A stretch of 64,000 bases of DNA from positions 186,001-250,000 of the forward strand of contig NZ_JABURM010000006.1 in assembly GCF_014762685.1 (NCBI RefSeq). Reading direction: 5' to 3'. The position numbers and the translations under genes were made by a program. The stretch comes from Gracilimonas sp. (GTDB lineage: Bacteria; Bacteroidota; Rhodothermia; Balneolales; Balneolaceae). This document shows, in pieces, positions 56,127 to 64,000 of this stretch (within the stretch, counting starts at the first letter, position 1; every line of letters starts with the position of its first letter). The notes under the pieces are model-generated. The model made no database searches and was not told the DNA's origin. It saw only the letters and a list, made by a program, of their open reading frames with translations.

Positions 56127-57239
56127 CTATTTAAGGCTTTTATAAAGAATAAATTTCTCATTTTGAGCAATCACCTCAACCGTCTTAAAGATCTTGTCCA
56201 GATGCGTTTTATAATTCAAATGCTGATTGGCAACACAAATAAACCGTCCGCCCGGTTTTAATACTTCCGCAACTTCCTGAAACAATTTAATGGAAACCTC
56301 AATATTTGTCTCATGCCCAAAATGAAACGGGGGGTTTGATGCAACCAAGTCAAAGGAATCTTTGGCTAAATTCTCAAGCGTATCATCCCAGTGATGGTAA
56401 GTGTTTTCAGAATCAAGGTTCAGCTTTGAAGATTCAATTGCCAGTACAGAATCATCCATCAAATGAATTTCCGCATCAGGGATTTTAAGCTGAAGAGCAC
56501 GTGCTATCACTCCATTACCTGAAGCCATGTCCAACACCTTTTTATCCTCGAATTTCGGGTCAAGGTGTTCAATTAAAAACTGAGTAGCATAATCAATATT
56601 TCCCCCGGAAAACACTCCATAATATTGCTTCAGCTCTTCCCTATTCTCTTCATCAAAGGAATACAAAATAGAATTAAGCAGGACTTCGGGCGGTTTTTTT
56701 TTCTTCCTTTTAAGCACCAATACACGAGATTTTTTTCGGGCCCGACTTTGCTCAACATCTTCAAAAAAATCTCCGGCAATGGATAATATTTGGGGAGAAA
56801 AGTATTTCGTCATGAATGAACAAATTACAATTCCATCTTCAGTCAGTGATTCCGAAAGCTGATTTAGGTAAAACCTAAATAGATCGAGCGTTTTGGGAAT
56901 ATTTATAATTCCAATATCTACCTTCTCAGGTAGTGAGGAGAGAGGGGAAAATTGCCGGTCAGAATTCCAATGCAGATTATTAAGAACCATATTTTGTTCA
57001 ATAGACTTCTGTTGACTTTTCCTCTCGATTGCAGTCAACGGCTCATACTTATTCAATACACAGCTCAGGAAGCCAAACCTGTCGTTATAAACAGCAATAG
57101 TTTTAGAGTTGAGACGCTCTTCTTCCAGCTTCAGCAGAACGTGTTCTTCTGCTGCACTCCAGGCCCTTAAGGATTTGTTGGTGGTTTTGGGATATCTGCT
57201 GAACTTATATTCAATATCCTTGTACTCAAATGACTTCAA
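56127..57239 (-). CDS. RsmC/RlmG-like rRNA methyltransferase
   Basis: 370 residues: a degenerate N-terminal MTase-like domain (about 1-190), then a catalytic domain with SAM loop KKVLDMASGNGVIARALQ and the guanine-N2 motif LVASNPPFHFGHE. The tandem layout matches RsmC (G1207, 16S) and RlmG (G1835, 23S); which target cannot be told. The start is TTG at 57239, 11 bp past the upstream stop; no ATG fits. The gene carries a run of nine A in the linker between the domains (about 56694-56702). Confidence 0.82.
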   Translation of the reverse strand: MKSFEYKDIEYKFSRYPKTTNKSLRAWSAAEEHVLLKLEEERLNSKTIAVYNDRFGFLSCVLNKYEPLTAIERKSQQKSIEQNMVLNNLHWNSDRQFSPLSSLPEKVDIGIINIPKTLDLFRFYLNQLSESLTEDGIVICSFMTKYFSPQILSIAGDFFEDVEQSRARKKSRVLVLKRKKKKPPEVLLNSILYSFDEENREELKQYYGVFSGGNIDYATQFLIEHLDPKFEDKKVLDMASGNGVIARALQLKIPDAEIHLMDDSVLAIESSKLNLDSENTYHHWDDTLENLAKDSFDLVASNPPFHFGHETNIEVSIKLFQEVAEVLKPGGRFICVANQHLNYKTHLDKIFKTVEVIAQNEKFILYKSLK

Positions 57240-57250
57240 GATCTACTCAT

Positions 57251-57817
57251 CTAAAATAAGCTGGTCTGCTCTTTATCTTCTTTTTGAGCCTGCTCAATTT
57301 TTGGCTCGTCGGTTGGTGTAAAGGTTTTAAGCATTTCGGGCATAAAGCGTTTTTCGTAAATGCGCCGGGCAATTCCATGCAGGGCTTTCTCCCCTCGGGG
57401 CGGGATACGCAAAAAACCGCTGTCATCTTCATCCAAAAAACCGAAAGACCGAAGATCATTTACAATCAAGTAAGCAAGTTTCTCCGTAACGCCTGAATTC
57501 TTTTCTACATATTCACGGTGAGGCGGTTCTTCGTCACTTACATAAACCAAGCCAAGCACGTTCAATTCAATATCGGTAAGGGGGAAACCTTCACTTCCTT
57601 TGGTAAGTAAATCATCCCAGGTTTTTTGAGAATAGTATAAGCCAAACCACCACTTGGCCTCACGCAGCAAATGTCCGCTATGGGCACATGCAAGCTGTTG
57701 CCCCGGCCCGGCTTTGCGCGGTTCACCCCGACTGCGATACATATTCACCATCGTAGCCAAATCCAGTTCGTGAATATTAGGCGGATACTTGAAGTAAAAG
57801 TCGCTTCGTTTTTCCAT
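57251..57817 (-). CDS. unknown winged-helix-like protein ending in QTSLF
   Basis: 188 residues, no family recognised. Residues 70-160 read as a winged helix: FPLTDIELNVLGLVYVSDEE, then SGVTEKLAYLIVNDLRSFGF, then a wing-like SGFLRIPPRGEKALHGI, as in MarR-type domains. The tail (about 170-188) is a charged linker ending EQTSLF, which fits the Qxx(L)(F) peptide by which many DNA enzymes bind the β sliding clamp. It sits between topA and an rRNA methyltransferase gene, 11 bp from the latter. A DNA-associated role is inferred. Confidence 0.7.
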   Translation of the reverse strand: MEKRSDFYFKYPPNIHELDLATMVNMYRSRGEPRKAGPGQQLACAHSGHLLREAKWWFGLYYSQKTWDDLLTKGSEGFPLTDIELNVLGLVYVSDEEPPHREYVEKNSGVTEKLAYLIVNDLRSFGFLDEDDSGFLRIPPRGEKALHGIARRIYEKRFMPEMLKTFTPTDEPKIEQAQKEDKEQTSLF

Positions 57818-57884
57818 GGGATTTTAAAGCTGTCTTTATGTTATTGACAGTAATGAATATAAATCTACAAAAAAAAATTAAAAC

Positions 57885-58008
57885 CCACTGTCATTCTGAG
57901 GACACTTTCGAAGAATCTTCACGAGATCACTTCTGCATGTTGCTTTAAAAGCATGTGAAGATCTTTCGGTAGCACACTCCAGACGACCACTTCGTTATTA
58001 CGTGATCT
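57885..58008. repeat. TCATTCTGAG-type intergenic repeat downstream of topA
   Basis: Begins TGTCATTCTGAGG and continues GAAGAATCTTCACGAGATCAC. ATCTTCAC (57915-57922) pairs with GTGAAGAT (57955-57962), and AGATCAC (57924-57930) pairs with GTGATCT (58002-58008), which overlaps the topA stop codon. The opening words are like those of a repeat common between genes in many Bacteroidota genomes; the right arm is degenerate. Confidence 0.7.
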
Positions 58009-60553
58009 ACTTCCCTTTTTCCTTAATCAAATCAACGGCTTTATCCATGGTAAAGTCTTCCGGAGTTTCGCCCTTCGGCAAGCTGATATTCTTTTTCCCA
58101 TGCTTGATATAAGGGCCGTATCGACCGGTCATAACTTTAATTGGTTTATCAGTTTCCGGATGTTTCCCCAAGTCTTTAATCTCGTTACTACCCCTGTTGG
58201 ATTTTGATTTTTGAGCAAGTAACTCCACCGCCCGATCTAATTCAATATCAAGAACGCTTTCAGCTTTGGGAATAGATTTAAACTTCCCGTCATGAACTAC
58301 AAACGGACCATATCTGCCTACACCGGCCTTCACCACTTTACCTGTTTCAGGATGATCACCCAACGGCCTTGGAAGTTCCAGCAGTTTTAATGCCAATTCC
58401 AGATCAACATCTTCCGGCTTCATATCCTTGAGTAAAGAAACCCGCTTCGGCTTCTTATTTTCTTCCGTCACTTCCCCACGCTGTACATAAGGGCCATATC
58501 GGCCGGAAAGTAAAAAGATGGGTTCACCGGTTTCAGGATCTTTGCCAATAGGCTTATCTTCTTCCTCTGACATTTTAATAAGGCTTTCCAATTTCTCCAG
58601 GGTAATATCACTTGGATCCATATCATTCGGCAAGGAAGTGGTTACATCCTCTCCGTTTTTTTCCATGCGGGCATAGGGGCCAAATCGTCCTACTGCTACT
58701 TTAATCCCCTCTAAACCATCCAACGGTAAGTCCAAAAGCTTTGCTTCCTGAGGATCAATTTTATCCTCTTGAGTATCCACTTTAGCTTTCAAACCATTCT
58801 CCCCTTTATAATAATCCTCAAGATACTGTACCGGATCTTGTGTTCCGGCAGCTACGGCATCCAGTTTATCTTCCAATAAAGAAGTGAAGTCACTGTCCAC
58901 CAGGTCGGGAAAATGTTTTTCAAGAAGTGAGGAAACTGCAAAAGCGGTAAAGGTAGGAATCAATGTTTTTCCATCGCCTTTTGCGTATCCGCGATCTTGA
59001 ATTGTACTGATGATAGAGGCATAGGTACTCGGGCGTCCTACTCCTCTTTTTTCTAATTCCTTTACTAAAGTCGCTTCCGTAAAACGTGCCGGTGGTTTGG
59101 TTTCGTGGCTTACAAAATTAAGGTCGTCCAAAGCAGTTGAATCACCTTCGCTCATTGAGGGAAGAAAATTTTCCTGATTTTCCAGCGCAGCTTCCGGATC
59201 ATCACTTCCTTCAACATAAGCACGAAAAAAGCCCGGGAATAAGATCTTTTTACCACCAGCCCTAAAGTCTGCATCTGTTCCATTATTTGTAGCGCGGATG
59301 GTCACATTGGTGAACTCCAGTTCTGCTTCAGCCATCTGAGTAGCAATGGTTCGCTTCCAGATCAGATCGTATAATTTGAATTCGCGATCACGCAATCCGG
59401 CTTTATCAGGCTTCACAAATCTTGACCCCGACGGGCGAATTGCTTCGTGAGCTTCCTGTGCCGACTTCCCTTTTTTGCTGTAATTTCTAACGCGTTCAAA
59501 CAGATATTCTTCGCCGTATTCTTCCGTCACTGCATCGCGGGCAGCACCAATGGCCTGACCGGATAGCTGTGTGGAATCGGTACGCATGTAGGTGATAAAG
59601 CCTTTTTCATATAATTTTTGAGCCACACTCATGGTATCCCTGGCTGAAAATCCAAACTTACGGTTGGCCTCCTGCTGCAGGGTAGAAGTAATAAATGGAG
59701 GGGCCGGATTTCGCTTTTGTGTCTTCACATCCACATTAATGACTGACCATTTGGCTTCTTTCAGGTCATCAACCAGTCCTTTGGCTTTATCTTCATCCAG
59801 CAGAACAACGGAATCCGGCTTTTTAAGCTTTCCGGTGTTTTCATCAAAATCTTTACCACTGGCCAAACGCTTCTCGTTGAGATGAGTAAGGTCAGCATCA
59901 AACTTATCCTTGTCACCTTCTTTGTGAAGCTGCGCCTTCAAATCATAATAGGTCGCACTTTTGAATTTCATGCGTTCGCGTTCTCGTTCCACCAAAAACT
60001 CAACCGCTACCGATTGTACTCTTCCGGCAGATAATCCCGGGGATATCTTTTTCCACAGCAGCGGTGATACGGTATATCCGGCCAGGCGATCCAAAATACG
60101 TCGCGTTTCCTGTGCGTGAACTAAATTCATGTCGATATCTCGTGTATTTTCCAGAGCATTCAAAACCGCTTCTTTGGTAATCTCACGAAACACCATCCGT
60201 TTTACCGGAACCTTAGGTTTTAGGATTTCCATCAAATGCCATGAAATTGCTTCTCCTTCCCGGTCTTCATCCGTAGCCAAAATCAATTCATCGGCATCTT
60301 TAAGTAATTTTTTGAGCCGGGTTACCACTTTCTTTTTCGAAGAAGGAACCACATAGAGCGGATCAAAACGATCGTCTACATTAATGCCCAAATTAGACCA
60401 ACTCTCTTTTTTATACTTGGCAGGTATTTCTTTAGCAGAAGACGGGAGATCCCGAATATGACCCATGGAAGAGTCCACTACATACCCATCAGGTAAGTAT
60501 TTCTTAATGGTTTTAGTTTTTGTAGGTGACTCTACAATTACGAGACTTTTCAT
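58007..60553 (-). CDS. topA: DNA topoisomerase I (type IA)
   Basis: 848 residues. Toprim domain with LVIVESPTKTKTIKKYLP and ATDEDREGEAISWHL, active-site Tyr in GFITYMRTDSTQLS (about residue 305), and the gate region GRPSTYASIISTIQ. Instead of C4 zinc fingers the C-terminus has four GRYGPY repeats (VGRFGPYARM, SGRYGPYVQR, VGRYGPFVVH, TGRYGPYIKH). It relaxes negative supercoils. It lies 13 bp after the peroxiredoxin gene, so the two are probably co-transcribed. Confidence 0.96.
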   Translation of the reverse strand: MKSLVIVESPTKTKTIKKYLPDGYVVDSSMGHIRDLPSSAKEIPAKYKKESWSNLGINVDDRFDPLYVVPSSKKKVVTRLKKLLKDADELILATDEDREGEAISWHLMEILKPKVPVKRMVFREITKEAVLNALENTRDIDMNLVHAQETRRILDRLAGYTVSPLLWKKISPGLSAGRVQSVAVEFLVERERERMKFKSATYYDLKAQLHKEGDKDKFDADLTHLNEKRLASGKDFDENTGKLKKPDSVVLLDEDKAKGLVDDLKEAKWSVINVDVKTQKRNPAPPFITSTLQQEANRKFGFSARDTMSVAQKLYEKGFITYMRTDSTQLSGQAIGAARDAVTEEYGEEYLFERVRNYSKKGKSAQEAHEAIRPSGSRFVKPDKAGLRDREFKLYDLIWKRTIATQMAEAELEFTNVTIRATNNGTDADFRAGGKKILFPGFFRAYVEGSDDPEAALENQENFLPSMSEGDSTALDDLNFVSHETKPPARFTEATLVKELEKRGVGRPSTYASIISTIQDRGYAKGDGKTLIPTFTAFAVSSLLEKHFPDLVDSDFTSLLEDKLDAVAAGTQDPVQYLEDYYKGENGLKAKVDTQEDKIDPQEAKLLDLPLDGLEGIKVAVGRFGPYARMEKNGEDVTTSLPNDMDPSDITLEKLESLIKMSEEEDKPIGKDPETGEPIFLLSGRYGPYVQRGEVTEENKKPKRVSLLKDMKPEDVDLELALKLLELPRPLGDHPETGKVVKAGVGRYGPFVVHDGKFKSIPKAESVLDIELDRAVELLAQKSKSNRGSNEIKDLGKHPETDKPIKVMTGRYGPYIKHGKKNISLPKGETPEDFTMDKAVDLIKEKGK

Positions 60554-60566
60554 GCAATAGGGGTAA

Positions 60567-61043
60567 TTATTTCAAATGTTCGACCAGCTCTTTTAACTCT
60601 CCGGCGTGGTCTTTGGTATTTACTTTTTCGACAATTCCCAAAATAGTACCATCTGTATCAATAACAAAGGCCGAACGTGAAGGTGCTTCATATTCATTGC
60701 CAAACATTTTTTTCTGAACAATGGAATCCGTGGCTTCACCAAATTTATATTCCGGATCTGAAACAAGCGTGAAGTCGATTCCCTGCTTCTTTGCATATCT
60801 CTTATGAGACCCGCAGGTGTCTTTACTTATGGCCACTAAATTATACCCTTTGTCGGCAAACCATTCTGCCTCATCAGCCAGATCTTTCGTTTGTCGATCA
60901 CAACCGCTGGTATTGTTCTTCATATATACGGATACAATAGTCGGTTTATCTAGCAAATCTTTAAAATTAATCTTTTTTTCCTCTCCGTTTTGAACAGCTT
61001 TTATTGTAAAGTCAAAATCGGCTTTGGCTCCGGTCTCAATCAT
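60567..61043 (-). CDS. Bcp-type peroxiredoxin
   Basis: 158 residues of the AhpC/TSA thioredoxin fold. The peroxidatic Cys sits in MKNNTSGCDRQTKDL, where the usual TPGC is TSGC. A second Cys in ISKDTCGSHKRYA is a candidate resolving residue. The enzyme reduces H2O2 and organic peroxides with thioredoxin. It precedes topA by 13 bp. Confidence 0.88.
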   Translation of the reverse strand: MIETGAKADFDFTIKAVQNGEEKKINFKDLLDKPTIVSVYMKNNTSGCDRQTKDLADEAEWFADKGYNLVAISKDTCGSHKRYAKKQGIDFTLVSDPEYKFGEATDSIVQKKMFGNEYEAPSRSAFVIDTDGTILGIVEKVNTKDHAGELKELVEHLK

Positions 61044-61236
61044 ATGATAAGTTATTTAAATTTCGTTTGGGTTAAGGATTGTGATAACTAAAAGTAAGGA
61101 GGGAATCGTTCGGTTTCAGCTTATTCCATATCTGATTTATTGATCAGTGGGATTTATTTGATTGATGAAAGTCTCGAATTTTTCGATACCCTTAAATCAT
61201 AAAAAAGATGAAACCTTATCGGCTCCACAAGTCGAT

Positions 61237-61800
61237 TTACCTTCTCCACAGCAAAAACTTAGCCACGGCGGCCACTACCAATGAATGATGAACCGTACCC
61301 TCTTTCACCATTTCTAAAAAATCATCCAGCGGCATTGTGTGTACATTAATACGCTCGTTACCATCCAAATTCTGCTCCTGAACCTTATGGCAGTTTTTAA
61401 CTACGTATAAATGCGTATAATTTGCAAGGAAAGCCGGGTTTGAACTCACTTTCCCCAAATATTCCCAATCACTTCCTTCGTACCCTGTTTCTTCTAATAA
61501 TTCGCGTTTTGCAGTTTCTTCCGGCATTTCTCCCGGATCTACCATCCCGCCCGGAAGTTCCAGGGTTGGCTGCTCAATGCCATAACGATATTGCTCCACC
61601 AAAACGATCTCGTTATTGGGTGTGAGCGGAATCACATTCATCCAATCCGGTGCATCAATAATAGAAAACACAGCCGAAAGATCTTCCGACTCTAATTTCA
61701 TGCCCCGGCTTAAAAGTTTGAAAATTTTCGTCGTATATTTGAGCTCTTCATTCGTGGTGACCCACGGTTCAATTGTAAAAGTAAAATCACGGCTACTCAT
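61237..61800 (-). CDS. NUDIX hydrolase (ADP-ribose pyrophosphatase-like)
   Basis: 187 residues from the ATG at 61800; a TTG at 61818 would overlap the divergent gene. The NUDIX box is complete: GGMVDPGEMPEETAKRELLE followed by ETGYEG. N-terminal strands (VVLVEQYRYGIEQPTLELPG-like order) fit the ADP-sugar pyrophosphatase branch, which cleaves ADP-ribose to AMP and ribose-5-phosphate. Its start is one base from that of the AMP nucleosidase gene on the other strand; both enzymes handle AMP-related nucleotides. Confidence 0.9.
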   Translation of the reverse strand: MSSRDFTFTIEPWVTTNEELKYTTKIFKLLSRGMKLESEDLSAVFSIIDAPDWMNVIPLTPNNEIVLVEQYRYGIEQPTLELPGGMVDPGEMPEETAKRELLEETGYEGSDWEYLGKVSSNPAFLANYTHLYVVKNCHKVQEQNLDGNERINVHTMPLDDFLEMVKEGTVHHSLVVAAVAKFLLWRR

Positions 61801-61801
61801 T

Positions 61802-62983
61802 ATGTCAGATACGCTCAAGTTAGTTAAAGATCAATTTTCTTCGGAAGAAGAACTTAAAAAAGCTATTGATAAAGCGTGCGATTTGATGGAAGAAATTTAT
61901 GCCTCCGGGAAATATCCCAAAATGATTGTGGAACGTACGTGGAGTAAACATAATCCTGTGATTGATGGAGAACTGGCCCAACCCAGAGCCTACCGGTGGT
62001 ACCTGAAACGTGAGATAGAACGACTTGTAGCTAACGGTGCTACCGTTTTTATCAAACCTTCTCGTGAAGTGTTGCCATTAAATAACCCTGAACTTTTTGA
62101 CAATCTGGATGAAAACGAATGGGATATCACCCAAAAGAAATTATTTCTTTTCCGGGCTGAACGAATTGATATATCACTTGACCGACTCCAACATTACACC
62201 GGAACCAAGCCTGAGGATTTCCAGCGATATATTCTTTTCACAAACTATGATATGCACGTGGATGTATTCCTCGAGAAATTTCCGGACTGCAAAAAACCTT
62301 CAAGAGCAGATGTTCAAATGCCGGCTTACCACCATGTATTAGAGAATAACTCCGGCCTTACCTTAGTCAATATTGGAGTGGGCCCTTCAAACGCTAAAAC
62401 TATTACCGATCATGTGGGCGTACTCCGTTCCGATGCCATGGTAATGGTTGGGCATTGCGGGGGATTGAGAAATCACCAGGATATTGGAGATTTTGTTTTG
62501 GCTAACGGGTACTATCGAGCCGATAAAGTACTGGATGATTTATTTCCGATCGGAATCCCCATCTCTCCAAATTATATCCTGAACCGCTACCTAAAAGAAG
62601 TGCTCGACCAGCATGAGATGGAACACCGTATCGGAACGGTTTACACCACGGCTAACAGAAACTGGGAGTTCTCAAAGGCAAAGTCGGTGGAAGAAATTCA
62701 CCAGAGCCGAAGCGTAGCTATTGATATGGAGTCATCTACTGTGGCCACTAATGGATTTCGTTATCGCATCCCGCACGCTACTCTCCTTTGTGTGAGTGAC
62801 AAGCCGCTCCACGGAAAACCCAAACTTTCCGAACATGCCCAATCTTTTTACCAAAACTCCAAAGAAATGCATCTGGAAATGGTTATCGAAGCCTTCCAAA
62901 TGGTCAAGGATAATTATCCGGAAGGACTGCCTAATTCCAGCATCCGCGCCTTTAACGAACCGCTGATGGGTGGGACGGAGTAG
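61802..62983 (+). CDS. amn: AMP nucleosidase
   Basis: 393 residues from the ATG at 61802, with no Shine-Dalgarno and only one base from the divergent NUDIX start. The N-terminal AMP nucleosidase domain has VERTWSKHNPVIDGELAQPR and AYRWYLKREIERL, and the C-terminal nucleoside phosphorylase-like domain has GVGPSNAKTITDHV, MVGHCGGLRNHQDIGDFVLA and VAIDMESSTVA (the catalytic region near residue 310). It hydrolyses AMP to adenine and ribose-5-phosphate. It is shorter than the 484-residue E. coli enzyme. Confidence 0.92.
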   Translation: MSDTLKLVKDQFSSEEELKKAIDKACDLMEEIYASGKYPKMIVERTWSKHNPVIDGELAQPRAYRWYLKREIERLVANGATVFIKPSREVLPLNNPELFDNLDENEWDITQKKLFLFRAERIDISLDRLQHYTGTKPEDFQRYILFTNYDMHVDVFLEKFPDCKKPSRADVQMPAYHHVLENNSGLTLVNIGVGPSNAKTITDHVGVLRSDAMVMVGHCGGLRNHQDIGDFVLANGYYRADKVLDDLFPIGIPISPNYILNRYLKEVLDQHEMEHRIGTVYTTANRNWEFSKAKSVEEIHQSRSVAIDMESSTVATNGFRYRIPHATLLCVSDKPLHGKPKLSEHAQSFYQNSKEMHLEMVIEAFQMVKDNYPEGLPNSSIRAFNEPLMGGTE

Positions 62984-63041
62984 AACATCGCACTTCCAGC
63001 AAAGAACTTCCAACGTTGAACTGTTTTGTGGTCATCCGCGC

Positions 63042-63135
63042 AACTCCGCGTTTCATCTGCGAGCCTCTGCGTGAAACATTTGGTCGAATCTTACTCTTTT
63101 TTTCTCGCGGAGTTTGACGCAGAGGTTAGCAGAGA
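63042..63135. repeat. CTCTGCG/CTCCGCG-type intergenic repeat
   Basis: AACTCCGCG (63042-63050) is complementary to CGCGGAGTT (63106-63114); CCTCTGCGT (63064-63072) is complementary to ACGCAGAGG (63117-63125). TCTGC (63056-63060) can also pair with GCAGA (63129-63133). The first pair crosses the other two, so they cannot all nest. It lies in the 255-bp gap before radC. Confidence 0.8.
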
Positions 63136-63238
63136 CCCATAATCCTAAAGAATAAATAATCACTCATCTGAAAAATAATGTGTAAGGAATCCGTTTTTCA
63201 TCGCTCTAACTAAGAAAGAATAAAACAAACTTAGAGCC

Positions 63239-63955
63239 ATGAACTTTGAAGAATCCTTCTCCGTAGAAAACTTCCATAAGCGCACTGTCAAAGATATGCT
63301 CCCCGATGAGCAGCCCCGGGAAAAACTTATGAATTATGGAGCCGACTCCCTTTCTGACTCCGAACTCCTTGCTATCCTAATCCGCACGGGCACCAAAAAA
63401 CTGAATGTGATTGACACCGCCAAAGCCCTGCTTGATCAATTTGGAGGGTTGCATAACCTAGTGCGCAAAGACTGGCAAGCCTTAAAGGTGATTCCCGGCA
63501 TCGCCAAAGTAAAAGCCATCACGCTGGAGGCGGCCTTTGAACTTGCCCGACGCCTGCAGGTAGCGTCACTGGGAGAAGAAATCCAGATCACTTCTCCCGA
63601 AGATGTGAATGCCTACTTTGCGCCAAAACTTCGTCATCTCACCAAAGAAACTTTCATCGTCGGCTTTCTGAATAACAGCAAAAAGCTGATGGGTTTTTCA
63701 AAGATCAGCAACGGCGGAAAAACAGCCACCATCGTGGATACAGCCGAGGTTATGCGGCAGGCCGTTCTTAACGAAGCCAACTCCATCGTATTAGTCCACA
63801 ACCATCCCTCCGGGCATAACAAAGCTTCCACTGCCGACATCCAGCTCACCAAGCGCATCGCCGAATGTGGAAAAATATTTGGGATTCCTGTTGATGACCA
63901 TGTGATTATCGCCGGGTATGATTTTGTGAGTTTAAGAAGTGAAGGACTGTTTTAA
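63239..63955 (+). CDS. radC: RadC/JAB family DNA repair protein
   Basis: 238 residues: an N-terminal UPF0758 domain with HhH (DMLPDEQPREKLMNYGADSL, VIPGIAKVKAITLEAAFELA), then the JAMM metalloprotease-like domain with VHNHPSGHNKASTADIQLT (HxHPSGxxxxSxxD) and an upstream Glu in LTKETFIVGFLNN. Despite the name, its role in repair is not proved. Confidence 0.93.
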   Translation: MNFEESFSVENFHKRTVKDMLPDEQPREKLMNYGADSLSDSELLAILIRTGTKKLNVIDTAKALLDQFGGLHNLVRKDWQALKVIPGIAKVKAITLEAAFELARRLQVASLGEEIQITSPEDVNAYFAPKLRHLTKETFIVGFLNNSKKLMGFSKISNGGKTATIVDTAEVMRQAVLNEANSIVLVHNHPSGHNKASTADIQLTKRIAECGKIFGIPVDDHVIIAGYDFVSLRSEGLF

Positions 63956-64000
63956 TTAATAATTTTAAATTTTGAATGTTAAATGAGCAGTTTATTTAAC
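63955..64000. repeat. intergenic palindrome, TTAAATG family, copy 3 (cut by window end)
   Basis: Shares 22 identical bases with copy 2 (63968-63989 versus 44635-44656). It then turns into TTTATTTAAC, the start of the complementary arm. The right arm is outside the window. Confidence 0.7.

Overview
The window is a dense, mostly housekeeping stretch of chromosome at roughly 40% GC from a Gram-negative bacterium of the Bacteroidota/Balneolota side of the FCB group. A Balneolales-like organism (Gracilimonas or Balneola relatives) is the best guess. This rests on DUF3822 beside rsmD and coaD, a DUF5916 outer-membrane protein, TamA/TamB, S9/M14/M1/Tricorn exported peptidases, many lipoproteins, few Shine-Dalgarno sequences, -7 boxes of the TAnnTTTG type, and several TTG/GTG starts. 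It is an inference from gene content, not a search result.

Layout. 1-1.8 kb: a truncated YihY/BrkB gene and a MATE exporter, both on minus. 2-9.7 kb, plus strand: a GspG-like anchored protein, DUF3822, rsmD, coaD, an aminotransferase, a cysteine-poor FmdB-like protein, GbsR/MarR, yraN, polX and a flavin reductase. 9.8-13.6 kb, minus: DUF4153, a MORN-repeat lipoprotein and an AI-2E-type transporter. 13.7-19.3 kb, plus: methylmalonyl-CoA epimerase, a barrel-like protein, tRNA-Pro(GGG), two unknown proteins and an M14 peptidase. 19.3-24.4 kb: a translationally coupled SCO / PCu(A)C / methyltransferase operon (minus), a cytochrome c lipoprotein, a CDF metal exporter and a second M14 peptidase. 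24.5-31 kb: tamA-tamB. 31-37 kb, minus: a small Cys-rich protein, a Tat-exported MBL hydrolase, YitT plus a GroES-like protein, DUF411, CopA and its HMA chaperone. 37-42 kb: an S9 peptidase, an MBL hydrolase, and a TIG/PD40 lipoprotein gene split by one in-frame TAG. 42.4-50.9 kb, plus: dnaX-ybaB-recR, M1 aminopeptidase, malic enzyme, DUF5916. 51-56 kb, minus: two propeller/unknown secreted proteins and a Tricorn-type protease. 56-64 kb: a bcp-topA-unknown-methyltransferase run, NUDIX, AMP nucleosidase and radC.

Themes. Exported peptidases (M14 twice, S9, M1, Tricorn/S41) suggest protein and peptide scavenging. Copper handling is spread over CopA/HMA/DUF411 (detoxification) and SCO/PCu(A)C (presumably oxidase metallation). 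DNA maintenance genes (polX, dnaX, recR, ybaB, topA, radC) are scattered.

I see no CRISPR array, prophage, insertion sequence or defence island, and no clear new multi-gene system. The most interesting signals are small: a nine-A slippery run in dnaX with an immediate stop in both other frames; loss of the DnaX zinc module and of the FmdB zinc cysteines; an unknown winged-helix-like protein ending in a sliding-clamp-type QTSLF motif; the single nonsense codon in the propeller lipoprotein; and several unrelated families of self-complementary intergenic repeats.
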